64,000 nt of DNA from JBICHN01 sp043101845 (GTDB lineage Bacteria > Planctomycetota > Phycisphaerae > Phycisphaerales > UBA5793). Position 1 is the first letter of the stretch. Each line of letters starts with the position of its first letter. This document shows, in pieces, positions 1-9,002 of this stretch. A program made the position numbers and the translations under genes. The notes under the pieces were generated by a model. It was not told the origin of the DNA. It searched no databases and saw nothing but the letters and a program-made list of their open reading frames with translations. The DNA is taken from NCBI GenBank assembly GCA_043101845.1, contig JBICHN010000011.1, positions 1,550,001 through 1,614,000 on the forward strand, written 5' to 3'.

Positions 1-1368
1 GCCGAGGAAGATCCGTACGGGGCTGAAGATGATCCCTACGGCGCCGAGGAGGATCCGTACGGCGCGGAAGAGGACCCGTATGGAGCCGACGACGCGTACG
101 CCGATGTCGCCCAGGAAGATCCGTACGGTGACGCGAACGATGGACCGACGGCGCCTTCGTTCTACGACAATATCTCGGCGCCGAACCTCGCCCTGTCGCA
201 CAAGCGGCTCCAGCCGGAGTACCTTGTCCAGTGGCTCCGCAAACCGGGCTCGATCATGCCCGGGACGATGATGCCGTATCACTGGGGCCCGGACGGCACG
301 GTGAGCGCGTTCGCAGCGTTCCCCCCGGCGTTGCGAGCCGAGAAGGAGGCGTTGTACGGTCGGACCGCGGACGAGCAGATTAATCTCATCGTCGACTGGC
401 TCATCGTCGCGGGTGATCGCCGCTTCACGAAGGATGTGTACAAGCTCGCGGACGAGCCGACGAAGGAGGAGGCGGTCGCCAAGCGGGCCGAACTGGATGC
501 GAAGCTCGACTCCGAAGCGCAGGCGACGCGCGACCGCTGGGCCGAAGAGGCCGCGCGTCGCGCGGCGGAGGCCGGCGAGCCGGCGCCGGTGGTCGTCGAA
601 GAGCCCAAGCCGGAAGTTGAGGAGCGGCCGACTCGTCGTCCGCCGACTTCGCGCGGCGTTCTCCCGCCCGAAGAGGCGGCGGCGTCACGCGAGGCCGCGA
701 TGTCGGAGGTCATGACCGTCGAAACCGAAGGGTACGGCAAGATCGCCGGCGTCGTCGTCTTCGACCAGCCCGTGCGCCCGCGACGCGTCGCCGGCAACGC
801 TGACTGCAATCAGGTGCATCAGCAGGAGGGCACGCGGCTCGTCGAGCAGGACCTCATTCAGAACGACAACCGCACGCTCAAGGACTGCCTCGTGTATGTG
901 CGGAACGCGCCTGATGACTTTGGCGGCGTTCCGGATGGCCCGGAAGATCTCATTGATCAGTACGGGTGCGTGTACATCCCGCATGTGAAGTCCCTCACCG
1001 CGGGCGAAACACTGGCGATTCGAAACAGCGATTCGTTCGCCCACAATCTCAACATCGCGCCGGAGAGTAACAGCGGCTTCAATGTCAGCCAGCCGGTGGC
1101 GGGAATGATCCACCGAACCTCATTCTCGACTCCGGAAATGAACATGCGACTGAAGTGCGATGTCCATAACTGGATGGGAGCGCTCATCCATGTGTTCGAT
1201 CACCCGTTCCATTCGGTGACCGATGAGCGTGGTGTGTTCGAGATCGAGGGACTGCCCGCCGGTGATTACACCGTGGTGCTTGTCCACGAACGACTCGGCG
1301 AGCGTGAGTTCGAGGTCACGGTCGAGCCGGGCCAGGCGGCGCGGATCGACGCCGACTTCGGCGGCTGA
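1..1368 (+). CDS. Cytochrome c / cupredoxin multidomain protein (5' end outside window)
   Basis: The reading frame is open from base 1 to the TGA at 1366-1368, so the N-terminus lies outside the window. The visible part begins with about six tandem acidic units built on D-P-Y-G. A segment with the look of the end of a c-type cytochrome domain follows (WLRKPGSIMPGTMMP, the Met in GTMMP being the usual axial ligand region), then a charged linker rich in Glu and Arg. The C-terminal half resembles a type 1 copper (cupredoxin) fold: a His in FAHNLN and the cluster CDVHNWM give the expected Cys, His and Met ligands. A short carboxypeptidase-regulatory-like tail (residues from VFEIEGLPAGDYTV) closes it. 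Probably an exported electron carrier. The heme CXXCH motif is not in view. An ATG at 256 opens the same frame but would split the cytochrome segment, so I do not use it. Confidence 0.8.
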   Translation, partial: AEEDPYGAEDDPYGAEEDPYGAEEDPYGADDAYADVAQEDPYGDANDGPTAPSFYDNISAPNLALSHKRLQPEYLVQWLRKPGSIMPGTMMPYHWGPDGTVSAFAAFPPALRAEKEALYGRTADEQINLIVDWLIVAGDRRFTKDVYKLADEPTKEEAVAKRAELDAKLDSEAQATRDRWAEEAARRAAEAGEPAPVVVEEPKPEVEERPTRRPPTSRGVLPPEEAAASREAAMSEVMTVETEGYGKIAGVVVFDQPVRPRRVAGNADCNQVHQQEGTRLVEQDLIQNDNRTLKDCLVYVRNAPDDFGGVPDGPEDLIDQYGCVYIPHVKSLTAGETLAIRNSDSFAHNLNIAPESNSGFNVSQPVAGMIHRTSFSTPEMNMRLKCDVHNWMGALIHVFDHPFHSVTDERGVFEIEGLPAGDYTVVLVHERLGEREFEVTVEPGQAARIDADFGG

Positions 1369-1395
1369 GTACGAGTCAATGCGACCGCGAAACCG

Positions 1396-1430
1396 CGCGG
1401 CCGACCGGGCATCCGGTCGGCCGCGTTTTC
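1396..1430 (+). terminator. Rho-independent terminator after the cytochrome/cupredoxin gene
   Basis: An 11-bp perfect GC stem (1396-1406 with 1415-1425, loop of 8) is followed directly by TTTTC. It lies 27 bases after the stop codon. Confidence 0.8.
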
Positions 1431-1592
1431 TTCTGTCAGGTTCGGGTCGCTTCCCGCGCCGAGGATCGATCGTCGGCGACGAAGTCGCGCAAAACCGGAA
1501 GAGCCGCCGCGCTGCCGCCTGCGAATCGTTGCTGTGCGATGGCGAGCAGCCTCGGACGGACGCGATCCTGACTCGCACGCGCTTCGCGTTCA

Positions 1593-2195
1593 TCAACCCG
1601 AGGGCACGGTCCGTGGAGGAGATGAATCGAGTGATCGGTGTGGTTGAGCATGATCCCTAAGCTTCCTGAGACCGCGATACTTCCAATTATTCACGGTCGA
1701 TACGGTGACCCCGAGGGAACGCGCCGCTGCATCGTAACTCAAGCCTTCGCACACGATCAGCCGGACCGCATCCCGCTCCCTTCCGTTCAGCTTGTCGAGG
1801 AGAGCGGCCGTGCCCTCCGCCGATCGCGCGGCGGGAGGTCGGCCGTTCGGATTCCTCGATGGCGCCCTTCGCGGCATGAACCGTGCGCGCTCGTCAATGA
1901 GTTGACGCGCCCGCTGTGATCGCCGGTACCGCCGCTTGATCAAGTTATCTGCGATCTTGAGAAGATAACTCACACTGATCTCGATCTTCTCAATATTCGG
2001 TCGTTCAAGCAGTCGAACGAAGACTTCCTGAGCGATGTCTTCCGCGGTGTCGGCCGTAGTCGACCGACGAACAAACGCGTACACCCTCGTGTAATACTGC
2101 TCGAATAAACTGAGGACCACCTCCGACCGTTGTTCCACCTCGACAACGCCCACCTCGTCGCTCCTTGCTTTGAACTTCGCCCCTCGAACAATCAT
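1593..2195 (-). CDS. ECF-type RNA polymerase sigma factor
   Basis: 200 residues, a normal length for an ECF sigma factor. Region 2 is recognisable (FEQYYTRVYAFVRR, then TAEDIAQEVFVRLLE, the usual -10-recognition helix). Region 4 ends the protein (LNGRERDAVRLIVCEGLSYDAAARSLGVTVSTV is the helix-turn-helix, with my spacing). The start is uncertain: the first ATG at 2195 has no convincing ribosome binding site, and later in-frame starts would still keep region 2. No anti-sigma gene adjoins it, unlike the two other ECF genes in this window, so it may be controlled by an unlinked partner or by its own C-terminal tail. The gene converges on the cytochrome gene across the 1396-1430 terminator. Confidence 0.85.
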   Translation of the reverse strand: MIVRGAKFKARSDEVGVVEVEQRSEVVLSLFEQYYTRVYAFVRRSTTADTAEDIAQEVFVRLLERPNIEKIEISVSYLLKIADNLIKRRYRRSQRARQLIDERARFMPRRAPSRNPNGRPPAARSAEGTAALLDKLNGRERDAVRLIVCEGLSYDAAARSLGVTVSTVNNWKYRGLRKLRDHAQPHRSLDSSPPRTVPSG

Positions 2196-2934
2196 GGTTC
2201 GCGGAACCTGAGTTCAACCAACGGAACGCGCGCCTAACCGTCATCATGGACAGGCGAGCATCCTGATTTCATGATTCGACCGATTCCGACGGCCGAAGAC
2301 CACCACTACCTCCAGATTGAACGGGCCGTCAGAATGTCCCACCAGTCTCCGGCCCGGGAGAGTTCGAGAAGTGTCGGACATGATAATGCGGGATAGACCC
2401 GATTCGCCTCATGCCGATCGTTCATTTTTCGAAAGATTCCGAATTCTCGGGTCGAGTCGAAAGAGACGCATGTAGCGCGACTTCTCCCAATCGACCGCGG
2501 CGGGCCAGCGCCTGCCGCACGATTTCGGGAGATCGCATTCATGACCCATACGCCGTCGAGCCGCGATGACAATTCCTCGCCGGACCGGGGCGTCTTCTCT
2601 CGAGACTCACTCTCCTTCGGGAGCCGCGTGCCGTGCCAACGCGCCGGCTCCCTTTCGCGACATCTTTCGGGCGCCTGCGTTCGTCGGCGGCGTCGAGGAC
2701 CGTTTCGAGTCGGGATGGGGGCATGGACGGCCCACAGGATTCGCGGGATTGAGCGGCGCCCCAGGATGGCGGCGCGAAACGCTCGTCTGCGATCGCTCGA
2801 CCACGAGGTCGATGCGTTGCTGATTCATGCGGCGCGGCTGGCAGGGACGCCCGCCGCGTCGGGACCGCGAACCGCTCCGCCGCACGGACGCGGCGGTGGA
2901 ATCGCGGACCGACCACCCAGCCGCTCGTTCATCC
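2196..2934. other. Non-coding stretch between sigma factor and pilT
   Basis: About 740 bases without a gene I can support. Open frames exist (for example 2541-2990 on + and 2539-2916 on -) but they are rich in Arg, Ser and Pro, have no recognisable domain and look like GC-rich chance frames. The part next to 2196 should hold the promoter of the leftward sigma factor gene. No tRNA or strong hairpin seen. Confidence 0.5.
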
Positions 2935-4059
2935 TCAGTGCGAGCGAATCCGGTTCACGAGTCCCTGCGACTTCACCTCGACACCCTTGAGCACACTGTC
3001 GAGCGCATTCTGATTTGGCGCGTATTCCATCGCGGCTTTCTTCGTGACCCATTCGCGCTCGACCAGACTGGCGAGCGACTGCGTGAAGCTGTGCATGCCA
3101 TCCTCACGACTCTGGTTGATGACCGCCGGGATGTCGTCCTCTTCACCGTCGCGGATCTTCTGACGGACGGTGGGGGAGGTGAGCAACACTTCGGTCGCGG
3201 GCAGTCGTCCCACTTCGAATCCTTCGATCGCCGGGAGAAGTCGTTGAGCGCACACCGCCTTGAGCGTGTTGGCCAGCGCGCTGCGAATGAATCCGTGCTC
3301 GGAATGATCGAAGAATTCGAGGATGCGATTGAAGGACTGCATCGTGTCTGCCGTGTGCATGGTGCCGAACACGAGATGGCCGGTTTCCGACGCCTGGATG
3401 GCGGCGAGAACCGTTTCCCGGTCGCGCAACTCGCCGATGAGGATGACATCCGGGTCCATTCGAACGACATGACGCAGGGCGAGCTTGAAATCGTCGACAT
3501 CAATGCCGATCTCGCGTTGCGCAATGATCGACTGCTTGGGGACGAAGCGGTATTCGACGGGATCTTCGATCGTGATGATGTTCACATGACGGGTTGCATT
3601 GATCTGATCAATCATCGCGGCGAGCGTCGTGGACTTTCCGCTGCCCGTCACGCCTACGACGAGAATGAGACCTTCGTAGGTCTTTGAGATAAGTCGCTCG
3701 TAGATCGGCGGAAGATGGAGCTGCGCATAGCTCGGGATCTCCGGATTCACCCGGCGTATCGCGGCGTTCGCATGGCCTCCCGCCTTGAAGATGGCGCAAC
3801 GGTAACGGTCACCCTCATCGTCCCATTTCGCGAAGTCCACGCCACCGTGTTCGTCGTAGTCAGCGCGCATCATCTCCGGGATGATCGGCTCGATGAGTTC
3901 ATCCGCCTCTTCCGCCGTAAGAGGTGGCACATTGACCTGGCTGAGCGATCCATTCACTCGGTAGAAGGGCGGGAGGCCGGTCCGGATGTGAAGGTCGGAT
4001 GCGCCGTACTTGCGCATCCCGGCGAGCAGCCGATCGATGGAAAGCGGACCCTGCAGCAT
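2935..4059 (-). CDS. pilT: PilT-type secretion/retraction ATPase
   Basis: Hexameric ATPase that depolymerises type IV pili at the inner membrane. From the ATG at 4059 the protein has 374 residues. Visible: an N-terminal PilT domain (YGASDLHI), Walker A GVTGSGKST at about residues 136-144, the Asp box around IITIEDPVEYRF, Walker B DPDVILIGELRDRET and the His box GHLVFGTMHT. The retraction-type C-terminus (VRQKIRDGE...AVINQSREDGMHSF) favours PilT over PilB. The frame extends upstream to a TTG at 4086, but GAGGA seven bases before the ATG at 4059 decides the start. It lies downstream of the radical SAM gene on the same strand with a gap of about 110 bases. No other pilus genes are in the window. 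Confidence 0.93.
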   Translation of the reverse strand: MLQGPLSIDRLLAGMRKYGASDLHIRTGLPPFYRVNGSLSQVNVPPLTAEEADELIEPIIPEMMRADYDEHGGVDFAKWDDEGDRYRCAIFKAGGHANAAIRRVNPEIPSYAQLHLPPIYERLISKTYEGLILVVGVTGSGKSTTLAAMIDQINATRHVNIITIEDPVEYRFVPKQSIIAQREIGIDVDDFKLALRHVVRMDPDVILIGELRDRETVLAAIQASETGHLVFGTMHTADTMQSFNRILEFFDHSEHGFIRSALANTLKAVCAQRLLPAIEGFEVGRLPATEVLLTSPTVRQKIRDGEEDDIPAVINQSREDGMHSFTQSLASLVEREWVTKKAAMEYAPNQNALDSVLKGVEVKSQGLVNRIRSH

Positions 4060-4170
4060 GTGTCGGTCCTCGAGAAGAAGGAACAAAGGAGGAGCCGTGA
4101 CTTGAGACAGGTCCGTTATACCAGATTCGACGCTGCGGTTCGACGGTCGACCGTGGGGAGCGCGGCGGAC

Positions 4171-5265
4171 TCAATTGAACCGGTCGATCAGGACCGGAAG
4201 GCGTCGGGCGCCCCAGGTCCCGGGCTCCGCTTCGAATCGTCCGGGAATCGCGCCGCGACACCCGCGACACCTGCCATTCTCGTCGATCGCCCATTGCGTG
4301 ATGCGGAACCAGTCGCGACCGATGACCTTCGTCCCACAGGTCGGGCAGTAGGTGCTGCCGCCCCGCTCGTCGTGGACATTCCCGGTATACGCGAACTGAA
4401 CGCCATTGTTGATGGCGATTTCTCGCGCCATGGTCAGCGTTGACGGGGGAGTCGGCGGCTTGTCCTGCATCTTCCAGTCAGGATGAAAGGCCGTGAAGTG
4501 CATGGGCACATCGGACCCCAGTTCCTCGACCACCCAGCGCGTCATCTCGTCGATCTCGGATTCTGAATCATTCTCACCCGGAATAAGGAGCGTCGTCAGT
4601 TCGAACCAGACATCCGTCTCGTGCTTGAGATACTCGAGATTCTCAAGCACGGGTCGTAATTCGGCGCCGCAGATGTTTCGGTAGAAGCGATCCGTGAATG
4701 CTTTGAGATCGACATTCGCTGCGTCCATGTGCTCGAAGAACTCGACGCGCGGCTGCTCGCAGATCTCGCCGGCCGTGACCGCGACCGTCTGGATCTCGCG
4801 GGCCGCGCACGCGCGCGCGACATCGACGGCGTACTCAAGGAAGATCACCGGGTCGTTGTATGTGAACGCGACGCTTCGACAATTCAGTTCGCGCGCCGCG
4901 AGGGCGATCGAGTCCGGCGTCGCCCGATCGGTCAGGCGATGTGTTTCTCTCGACTTCGAGATGTCCCAGTTTTGACAGAACTTGCATGCGAGATTGCAGC
5001 CCGCGGTTCCGAAGGACAGCACGGGCGTTCCCGGCAGGAAGTGGTTAAGCGGTTTCTTCTCGATCGGATCGACGCAGTACCCGCTCGACCGGCCGTAAGT
5101 CGTCAGCACGACCTCATCGTTCTGGCGCCGGCGTACGAAGCAGAGACCGCGCTGACCTTCATGGAGACGGCAGAAGCGCGGACAGAGATCACACTGCACG
5201 CGCCCATCATCGAGGGCGTGCCAGTATCGCGTGGGAACCGTGAACTCTTCGTCTTCGTAGCGCAT
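4171..5265 (-). CDS. amrS: AmmeMemoRadiSam system radical SAM enzyme
   Basis: 364-residue radical SAM enzyme of the AmmeMemoRadiSam family (archaeal-type pyruvate formate-lyase activase-like). The iron-sulfur motif CNLACKFC gives Cys 90, 94 and 97. An N-terminal Cys set (CDLCPRFC and a following LC) and a C-terminal zinc-finger-like part (CPTCGTK and CRGC) are further Cys clusters of this family. It is divergent from the MEMO and AMMECR1 genes with about 95 bases between the start codons, so the three partner genes of the system share a promoter region. The ATG at 5265 has only a weak purine stretch upstream. The substrate of the family is not established. Confidence 0.92.
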   Translation of the reverse strand: MRYEDEEFTVPTRYWHALDDGRVQCDLCPRFCRLHEGQRGLCFVRRRQNDEVVLTTYGRSSGYCVDPIEKKPLNHFLPGTPVLSFGTAGCNLACKFCQNWDISKSRETHRLTDRATPDSIALAARELNCRSVAFTYNDPVIFLEYAVDVARACAAREIQTVAVTAGEICEQPRVEFFEHMDAANVDLKAFTDRFYRNICGAELRPVLENLEYLKHETDVWFELTTLLIPGENDSESEIDEMTRWVVEELGSDVPMHFTAFHPDWKMQDKPPTPPSTLTMAREIAINNGVQFAYTGNVHDERGGSTYCPTCGTKVIGRDWFRITQWAIDENGRCRGCRGAIPGRFEAEPGTWGARRLPVLIDRFN

Positions 5266-5361
5266 TCGCGTTCTTATTATGTTCGGCGTCGGGTCCGTGT
5301 TCGCCGATTTTGTCGAACGACGCGATGGCCTCTTCGCGACTGATTAGGATCGATCAGACGG

Positions 5362-6174
5362 ATGGCCTTCAACGAGTCTTCCATAACGGTACGACCAGCG
5401 GCGATCGCGGGCCGCTTCTATCCCGCCGACCCCGAAGAACTCCGCGCCGTGGTTCAGGGCCACCTTGCCGCGGGCGAAGCCGGGCCGCCTGATTTCGGAC
5501 CGGTTCGAGCGGTGATCGCACCCCATGCCGGATACCCGTTCTCGGGCCCGGTCGCGGGCTCGGCGTTTCGAGCCTGGGCTGACTCGCGTGAAGACGCGGT
5601 ACGGATCGTCATCGTAGGCCCTTCCCACTTCGTTCCGTTCTCCGGGCTCGCGACGGTATCGGTCGACGCGTTCGAAACCCCGCTCGGTCCCGTCGCGGTC
5701 GATCGGGAGGCGATCTCAAGACTCGGATCAATTGATGGCGTCCGCGAGTTCGACGCCGCTCATATCGACGAGCACGCCATCGAAACGCACCTGCCCTTCC
5801 TTCAGGTCGCCTTTGAGAAACCGCCGAGGATCGTTCCAGTTCTGTTCGGCGAGGCGACCGCCGATCTCGTGGCGCGCGCGATTCGATCGCTCTGGGATCA
5901 ACGGACGCTCGTGTCGATCAGTTCTGATCTCAGTCACTTTCTGAACTACGACGAAGCCCGACAGGTCGATCGCGAAACGGCCGACTTGATCGAGCGAGTG
6001 AGACCGGAGTCCATTCACTCGAGGCGGGCGTGTGGATCGACGGCGATTCAAGGGTTGCTCGAGATCGTTCGGGAAGAACGGCTCCGCGTTCAATGCGTGG
6101 ATCTGCGCAACTCCGGCGCCACCGCCGGGCCGCGGGATCGCGTGGTGGGATACGGAGCGTTTCTCATTGGCTGA
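5362..6174 (+). CDS. amrB: AmmeMemoRadiSam system protein B (MEMO1 family)
   Basis: 270 residues, full length for the MEMO family, which is structurally related to metal-dependent extradiol dioxygenases. Family motifs: PHAGYPFSGPVAGSAF near residue 55, the acidic-histidine run HIDEHAIETHLPFL, SSDLSHFLNYDEA and a late CGSTAIQGLL. It is divergent from the radical SAM gene and translationally coupled to the AMMECR1 gene, whose start overlaps its stop. Cytoplasmic; no signal peptide. The family occurs with AMMECR1 and a radical SAM partner in many bacteria and archaea, but the reaction is unknown. Confidence 0.93.
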   Translation: MAFNESSITVRPAAIAGRFYPADPEELRAVVQGHLAAGEAGPPDFGPVRAVIAPHAGYPFSGPVAGSAFRAWADSREDAVRIVIVGPSHFVPFSGLATVSVDAFETPLGPVAVDREAISRLGSIDGVREFDAAHIDEHAIETHLPFLQVAFEKPPRIVPVLFGEATADLVARAIRSLWDQRTLVSISSDLSHFLNYDEARQVDRETADLIERVRPESIHSRRACGSTAIQGLLEIVREERLRVQCVDLRNSGATAGPRDRVVGYGAFLIG

Positions 6175-6748
6175 TCAGGCTTCGAACCACACCGCGCTCG
6201 ACGACGACGATCGCGTGACGCTGCGCGGTGTCGCGCGGGACGCCATTGAGCACGGTCTGCAGTATCGTGAACCCGCGCGCCTTGATCCGCAACAATACTC
6301 CGATCGCCTGCAACGCCGCGACGCTTCCTTCGTCACCATCAAGTCGGCGGACGATGATCTCATCGGATGCATCGGTGGTCTGGAGGCCCGGCGACCACTC
6401 GTCCTTGATGTTTCGCTAAACGCGTTTCGCGCCGCGTTTCATGACCCGCGAACCGACGGCGTCAACCGTGCGAACTGGTCGGGGTTACGCGTGACGATTT
6501 CCGTGCTCCACAGCTTCCGCAGGCTCGAAGTCGAATCGAACCGGGAACTCATTCAGTCGTTGCGGCCCCATCGTGACGGGGTCATCGTCGAGTCCGGAGA
6601 TTGTCGCGCCACCTTTCTCCCGAGCGTGTGGGCGAGTCTTTCAGACCCGGCGCGCTTCGTCGATGAATTGCGACGCAAGGCGGGCCTGTCGACCGGCGCC
6701 TGGAGTCCGGACATGCGCTGGACAAGGTACGAGGTTGATTCGTTCTGA
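6167..6748 (+). CDS. amrA: AmmeMemoRadiSam system protein A (AMMECR1 domain)
   Basis: 193 residues with the AMMECR1 fold: ASFVTIKSADDDLIGCIGGLEARRP is the family's GCIG segment (quoted here with its flank shortened: DLIGCIGGLEARRPL), followed by NAFRAAFHDPR and SGLRVTISVL, and the late FLPSVWASLSDPARFVDELRRK. No ATG fits. I place the start at the TTG at 6167 because GGAG lies eight bases upstream and because it overlaps the MEMO stop codon by eight bases, the arrangement expected for translational coupling. Its stop is one base from the convergent pgk stop. Together with the MEMO and radical SAM genes it completes the three-part system. Confidence 0.9.
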   Translation: MADQASNHTALDDDDRVTLRGVARDAIEHGLQYREPARLDPQQYSDRLQRRDASFVTIKSADDDLIGCIGGLEARRPLVLDVSLNAFRAAFHDPRTDGVNRANWSGLRVTISVLHSFRRLEVESNRELIQSLRPHRDGVIVESGDCRATFLPSVWASLSDPARFVDELRRKAGLSTGAWSPDMRWTRYEVDSF

Positions 6749-6749
6749 A

Positions 6750-7952
6750 TCAGTCGTCAGTAAGCGCGTCGACCCCGGGGAGCGATTCTCCCTCGAGCAT
6801 CTGCAGACTCGCGCCACCGCCGGTGGAGACATGCGTGTACTGATCGGCGAGATCGAACCGTTCTACGGCGGCGGCGCTGTCTCCACCACCAATAACCGTT
6901 GTGGCGCCGCGCTTCGTCGCTTCGGCGATCGCCCGGGCGATCATTTCCGTTCCAACGGCGAAAGGACCCACCTCGAACACGCCCATGGGTCCATTCCACA
7001 CAATGGTCTTCGCACTGCGAATCTTCTCTTCGTACAACGCCTGGGTCTTCGGTCCGATGTCGTAGCCGGCCCAACCTTCTTCGATGTGATCGGCGAAGAC
7101 CTCGATCGGCGTCTGCTCAGTCATCCCCTTGCCGCACACATGATCTGAGGGCAGGAACATGTCGGCTCGATGCTCCGCAGCCTTATCGATGATCGCGCGG
7201 GCGTCGCTGAAGCAGTCCGATTCGACTCGGCTCGAGCCGACGCGCCGGCCGAGTTCGTGCAGGAAGGTGTAGGCCATCGCACCGCCGACAAGGACGATGT
7301 CGACCCGGTCGAGGAGTCGACGGATGGCGCCGAGCTTGTCGGAGACTTTCGCCCCCCCGAGCACGGCGACGAACGGCCGCTCGGGATCTTCGAGAATGTC
7401 GGACAGGTATCGCAGCTCCTTGAGCATCAACAGACCCGCCGCTTTCGGCGCGTTCGGCATCGCCGATGGGACGCCGACGATGGACGCATGGGCGCGATGC
7501 GCGGCGCCGAAAGCGTCGTTGCAGAAGATTTCCCCGTGGCGGGCGAGTTTCGCCGCGAACTCCGGGTCGTTGCTGGTTTCCCCCGCGTGAAAACGAAGGT
7601 TCTCGAGAAGCAGGACCTCGCCGTCCGCGAGAGACGACGAAGCGCTCAGCGCCGAATCATCGACGCAGTCCGTGCTCGGGAACTCGACCTTCTGCCCCAG
7701 CAACTCACCGAGTCGCGCGGCCACGGGCTTCAGCGATTGATCCGCCTCGTATCCGGAACCACTTGGCCGGCCGAGGTGCGACATCACGATCACACGCCCG
7801 CCGCGCCGGGTGATCGACTGAATCGTCGGTACCGCCGCCGAAATGCGACGATCGTCGGTGATCCGGCCGTCTTCCATGGGAACATTGAAATCCACCCGGA
7901 CGAGCACCCGCTTGCCCGCGACATCCACCTTTTCAATGCTGAGCTTGGCCAT
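6750..7952 (-). CDS. pgk: Phosphoglycerate kinase
   Basis: Glycolytic kinase interconverting 1,3-bisphosphoglycerate with ADP and 3-phosphoglycerate with ATP. From the ATG at 7952 it has 400 residues, normal for the enzyme. Motifs: the N-terminal signature VLVRVDFNVPMEDGRI, the substrate-binding VIVMSHLGRP, the interdomain FVAVLGGAKVSDKLG and the C-terminal nucleotide loop GGGDSAAAVERF. A GAGGAGAG ribosome binding site precedes 7952; the frame runs further upstream but that part matches nothing in the family. Lies downstream of a small membrane-protein gene on the same strand. Confidence 0.97.
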   Translation of the reverse strand: MAKLSIEKVDVAGKRVLVRVDFNVPMEDGRITDDRRISAAVPTIQSITRRGGRVIVMSHLGRPSGSGYEADQSLKPVAARLGELLGQKVEFPSTDCVDDSALSASSSLADGEVLLLENLRFHAGETSNDPEFAAKLARHGEIFCNDAFGAAHRAHASIVGVPSAMPNAPKAAGLLMLKELRYLSDILEDPERPFVAVLGGAKVSDKLGAIRRLLDRVDIVLVGGAMAYTFLHELGRRVGSSRVESDCFSDARAIIDKAAEHRADMFLPSDHVCGKGMTEQTPIEVFADHIEEGWAGYDIGPKTQALYEEKIRSAKTIVWNGPMGVFEVGPFAVGTEMIARAIAEATKRGATTVIGGGDSAAAVERFDLADQYTHVSTGGGASLQMLEGESLPGVDALTDD

Positions 7953-8109
7953 GAAACGCGCTCTCTCCTCGCTCGAAACTCGGGGCGTTCGCGTCACCGG
8001 ATGACGCGGGTCGCATCATAGACGGACGATGCCGTCAATGCGGTGGATTCGACCGCTGTGCGAACGACCAGAGCAAAGATTGGGGCTTCGTTCTCAGATG
8101 AGCCGGCGG

Positions 8110-8883
8110 TCAGAATCGAAGGCCGGGCGGCGCCTCCAGATCGTCGCGCAATCCGACTGGGGCGCTGAACAATTCCTTCAGGATGAACGCCTGTCGAATA
8201 CTGGACTGGTTGAGCGCCATGCCGCGAAAACCCGCGTTCGGTGATGACGGCACGATGACCGAGGACCGTCGACGCCTCGCGGTCAGCGCGGGCGCGAGCG
8301 GTTCCGCCGAAGGCGGACTCGACTGCCGTGAAACGGCGTCATCGCCCGGCGCCGGTTCTCTTCGTGTCGGGGTCGAGCTCGCGGGGCGCAATCCTCGAAT
8401 CGAGGGACCAGTGACGCGACGGACGGGTCGAGAACTCCGGGGCGGGCTCGACTTCGGGGGAGTCGTGGATTGTTCGGGTCCGACGCCGATGTCCTGTCGG
8501 CGGCGGATCTCCTCGAGCGCAGCGCGGCGCCGCTCCGCCAGCTCCGCTCGCAGATCACCTCCTCGGGCCGGCTTCGCTGGAGGGACGACTGCGGTTCCCG
8601 GCGTCCCGCCAACCCGCGTCTGAGTTTGTGCTCGTTTCGTGGATCCGACCTGTCGAGCCCGCCAGGCTTCGAGTTCGGCCCGCCGCTTCTCCGCCAGGGA
8701 CTGGTGTCGATCGGCTTGCTCGCGATCGTGAAGATCCACTGCGGCGCCCGACTCCGGCCGCTTGCCGGCCCGGCGCGCCTCGGCGGCCTTCTTCTGCTCA
8801 GCCATCGACGACAGAGCCTTCACGATCTGCGGCCCGAGCAGGGCAAGCACCATGATAATGAGGCCGAAAATGCTGTTACCCAC
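8110..8883 (-). CDS. Membrane-anchored hypothetical protein with conserved C-terminal helix
   Basis: 257 residues, function unknown. One N-terminal membrane segment (FGLIIMVLALLGPQIVKAL) is followed by a long, low-complexity, charged region rich in Arg, Ser and Pro (coiled-coil-like near the membrane). The C-terminal segment (SSIRQAFILKELFSAPVGLR) is the kind of short motif that planctomycete hypotheticals of this shape end with. The start is a GTG at 8883, supported by AAGGAG five bases upstream. Same strand as pgk, 157 bases upstream of it. Confidence 0.65.
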   Translation of the reverse strand: MGNSIFGLIIMVLALLGPQIVKALSSMAEQKKAAEARRAGKRPESGAAVDLHDREQADRHQSLAEKRRAELEAWRARQVGSTKRAQTQTRVGGTPGTAVVPPAKPARGGDLRAELAERRRAALEEIRRRQDIGVGPEQSTTPPKSSPPRSSRPVRRVTGPSIRGLRPASSTPTRREPAPGDDAVSRQSSPPSAEPLAPALTARRRRSSVIVPSSPNAGFRGMALNQSSIRQAFILKELFSAPVGLRDDLEAPPGLRF

Positions 8884-9002
8884 GACTTCTCCTTGTCGCC
8901 GGCATTATACGGAACGGGGAAGTCACCGAATCGTCCATCCGCGTCCAGGGTCGAGTGAAAGATTGTTGTCCATTCTGGCTCGCTTCCCTATGCTAGGCGC
9001 CT

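Noticed and set aside
2541..2990. 149-codon frame in the gap before pilT
   Set aside because: Arg/Ser-rich, no domain, overlaps the pilT 3' end and has an equally open antisense frame.
2827..3687. 286-codon open frame on + strand across pilT
   Set aside because: Antisense to a clear PilT ATPase; long antisense frames are expected in GC-rich coding DNA, and no family pattern is present.
2935..4059. Type IV pilus operon
   Set aside because: Only the retraction ATPase is here; the neighbours are AmmeMemoRadiSam and sigma factor genes.
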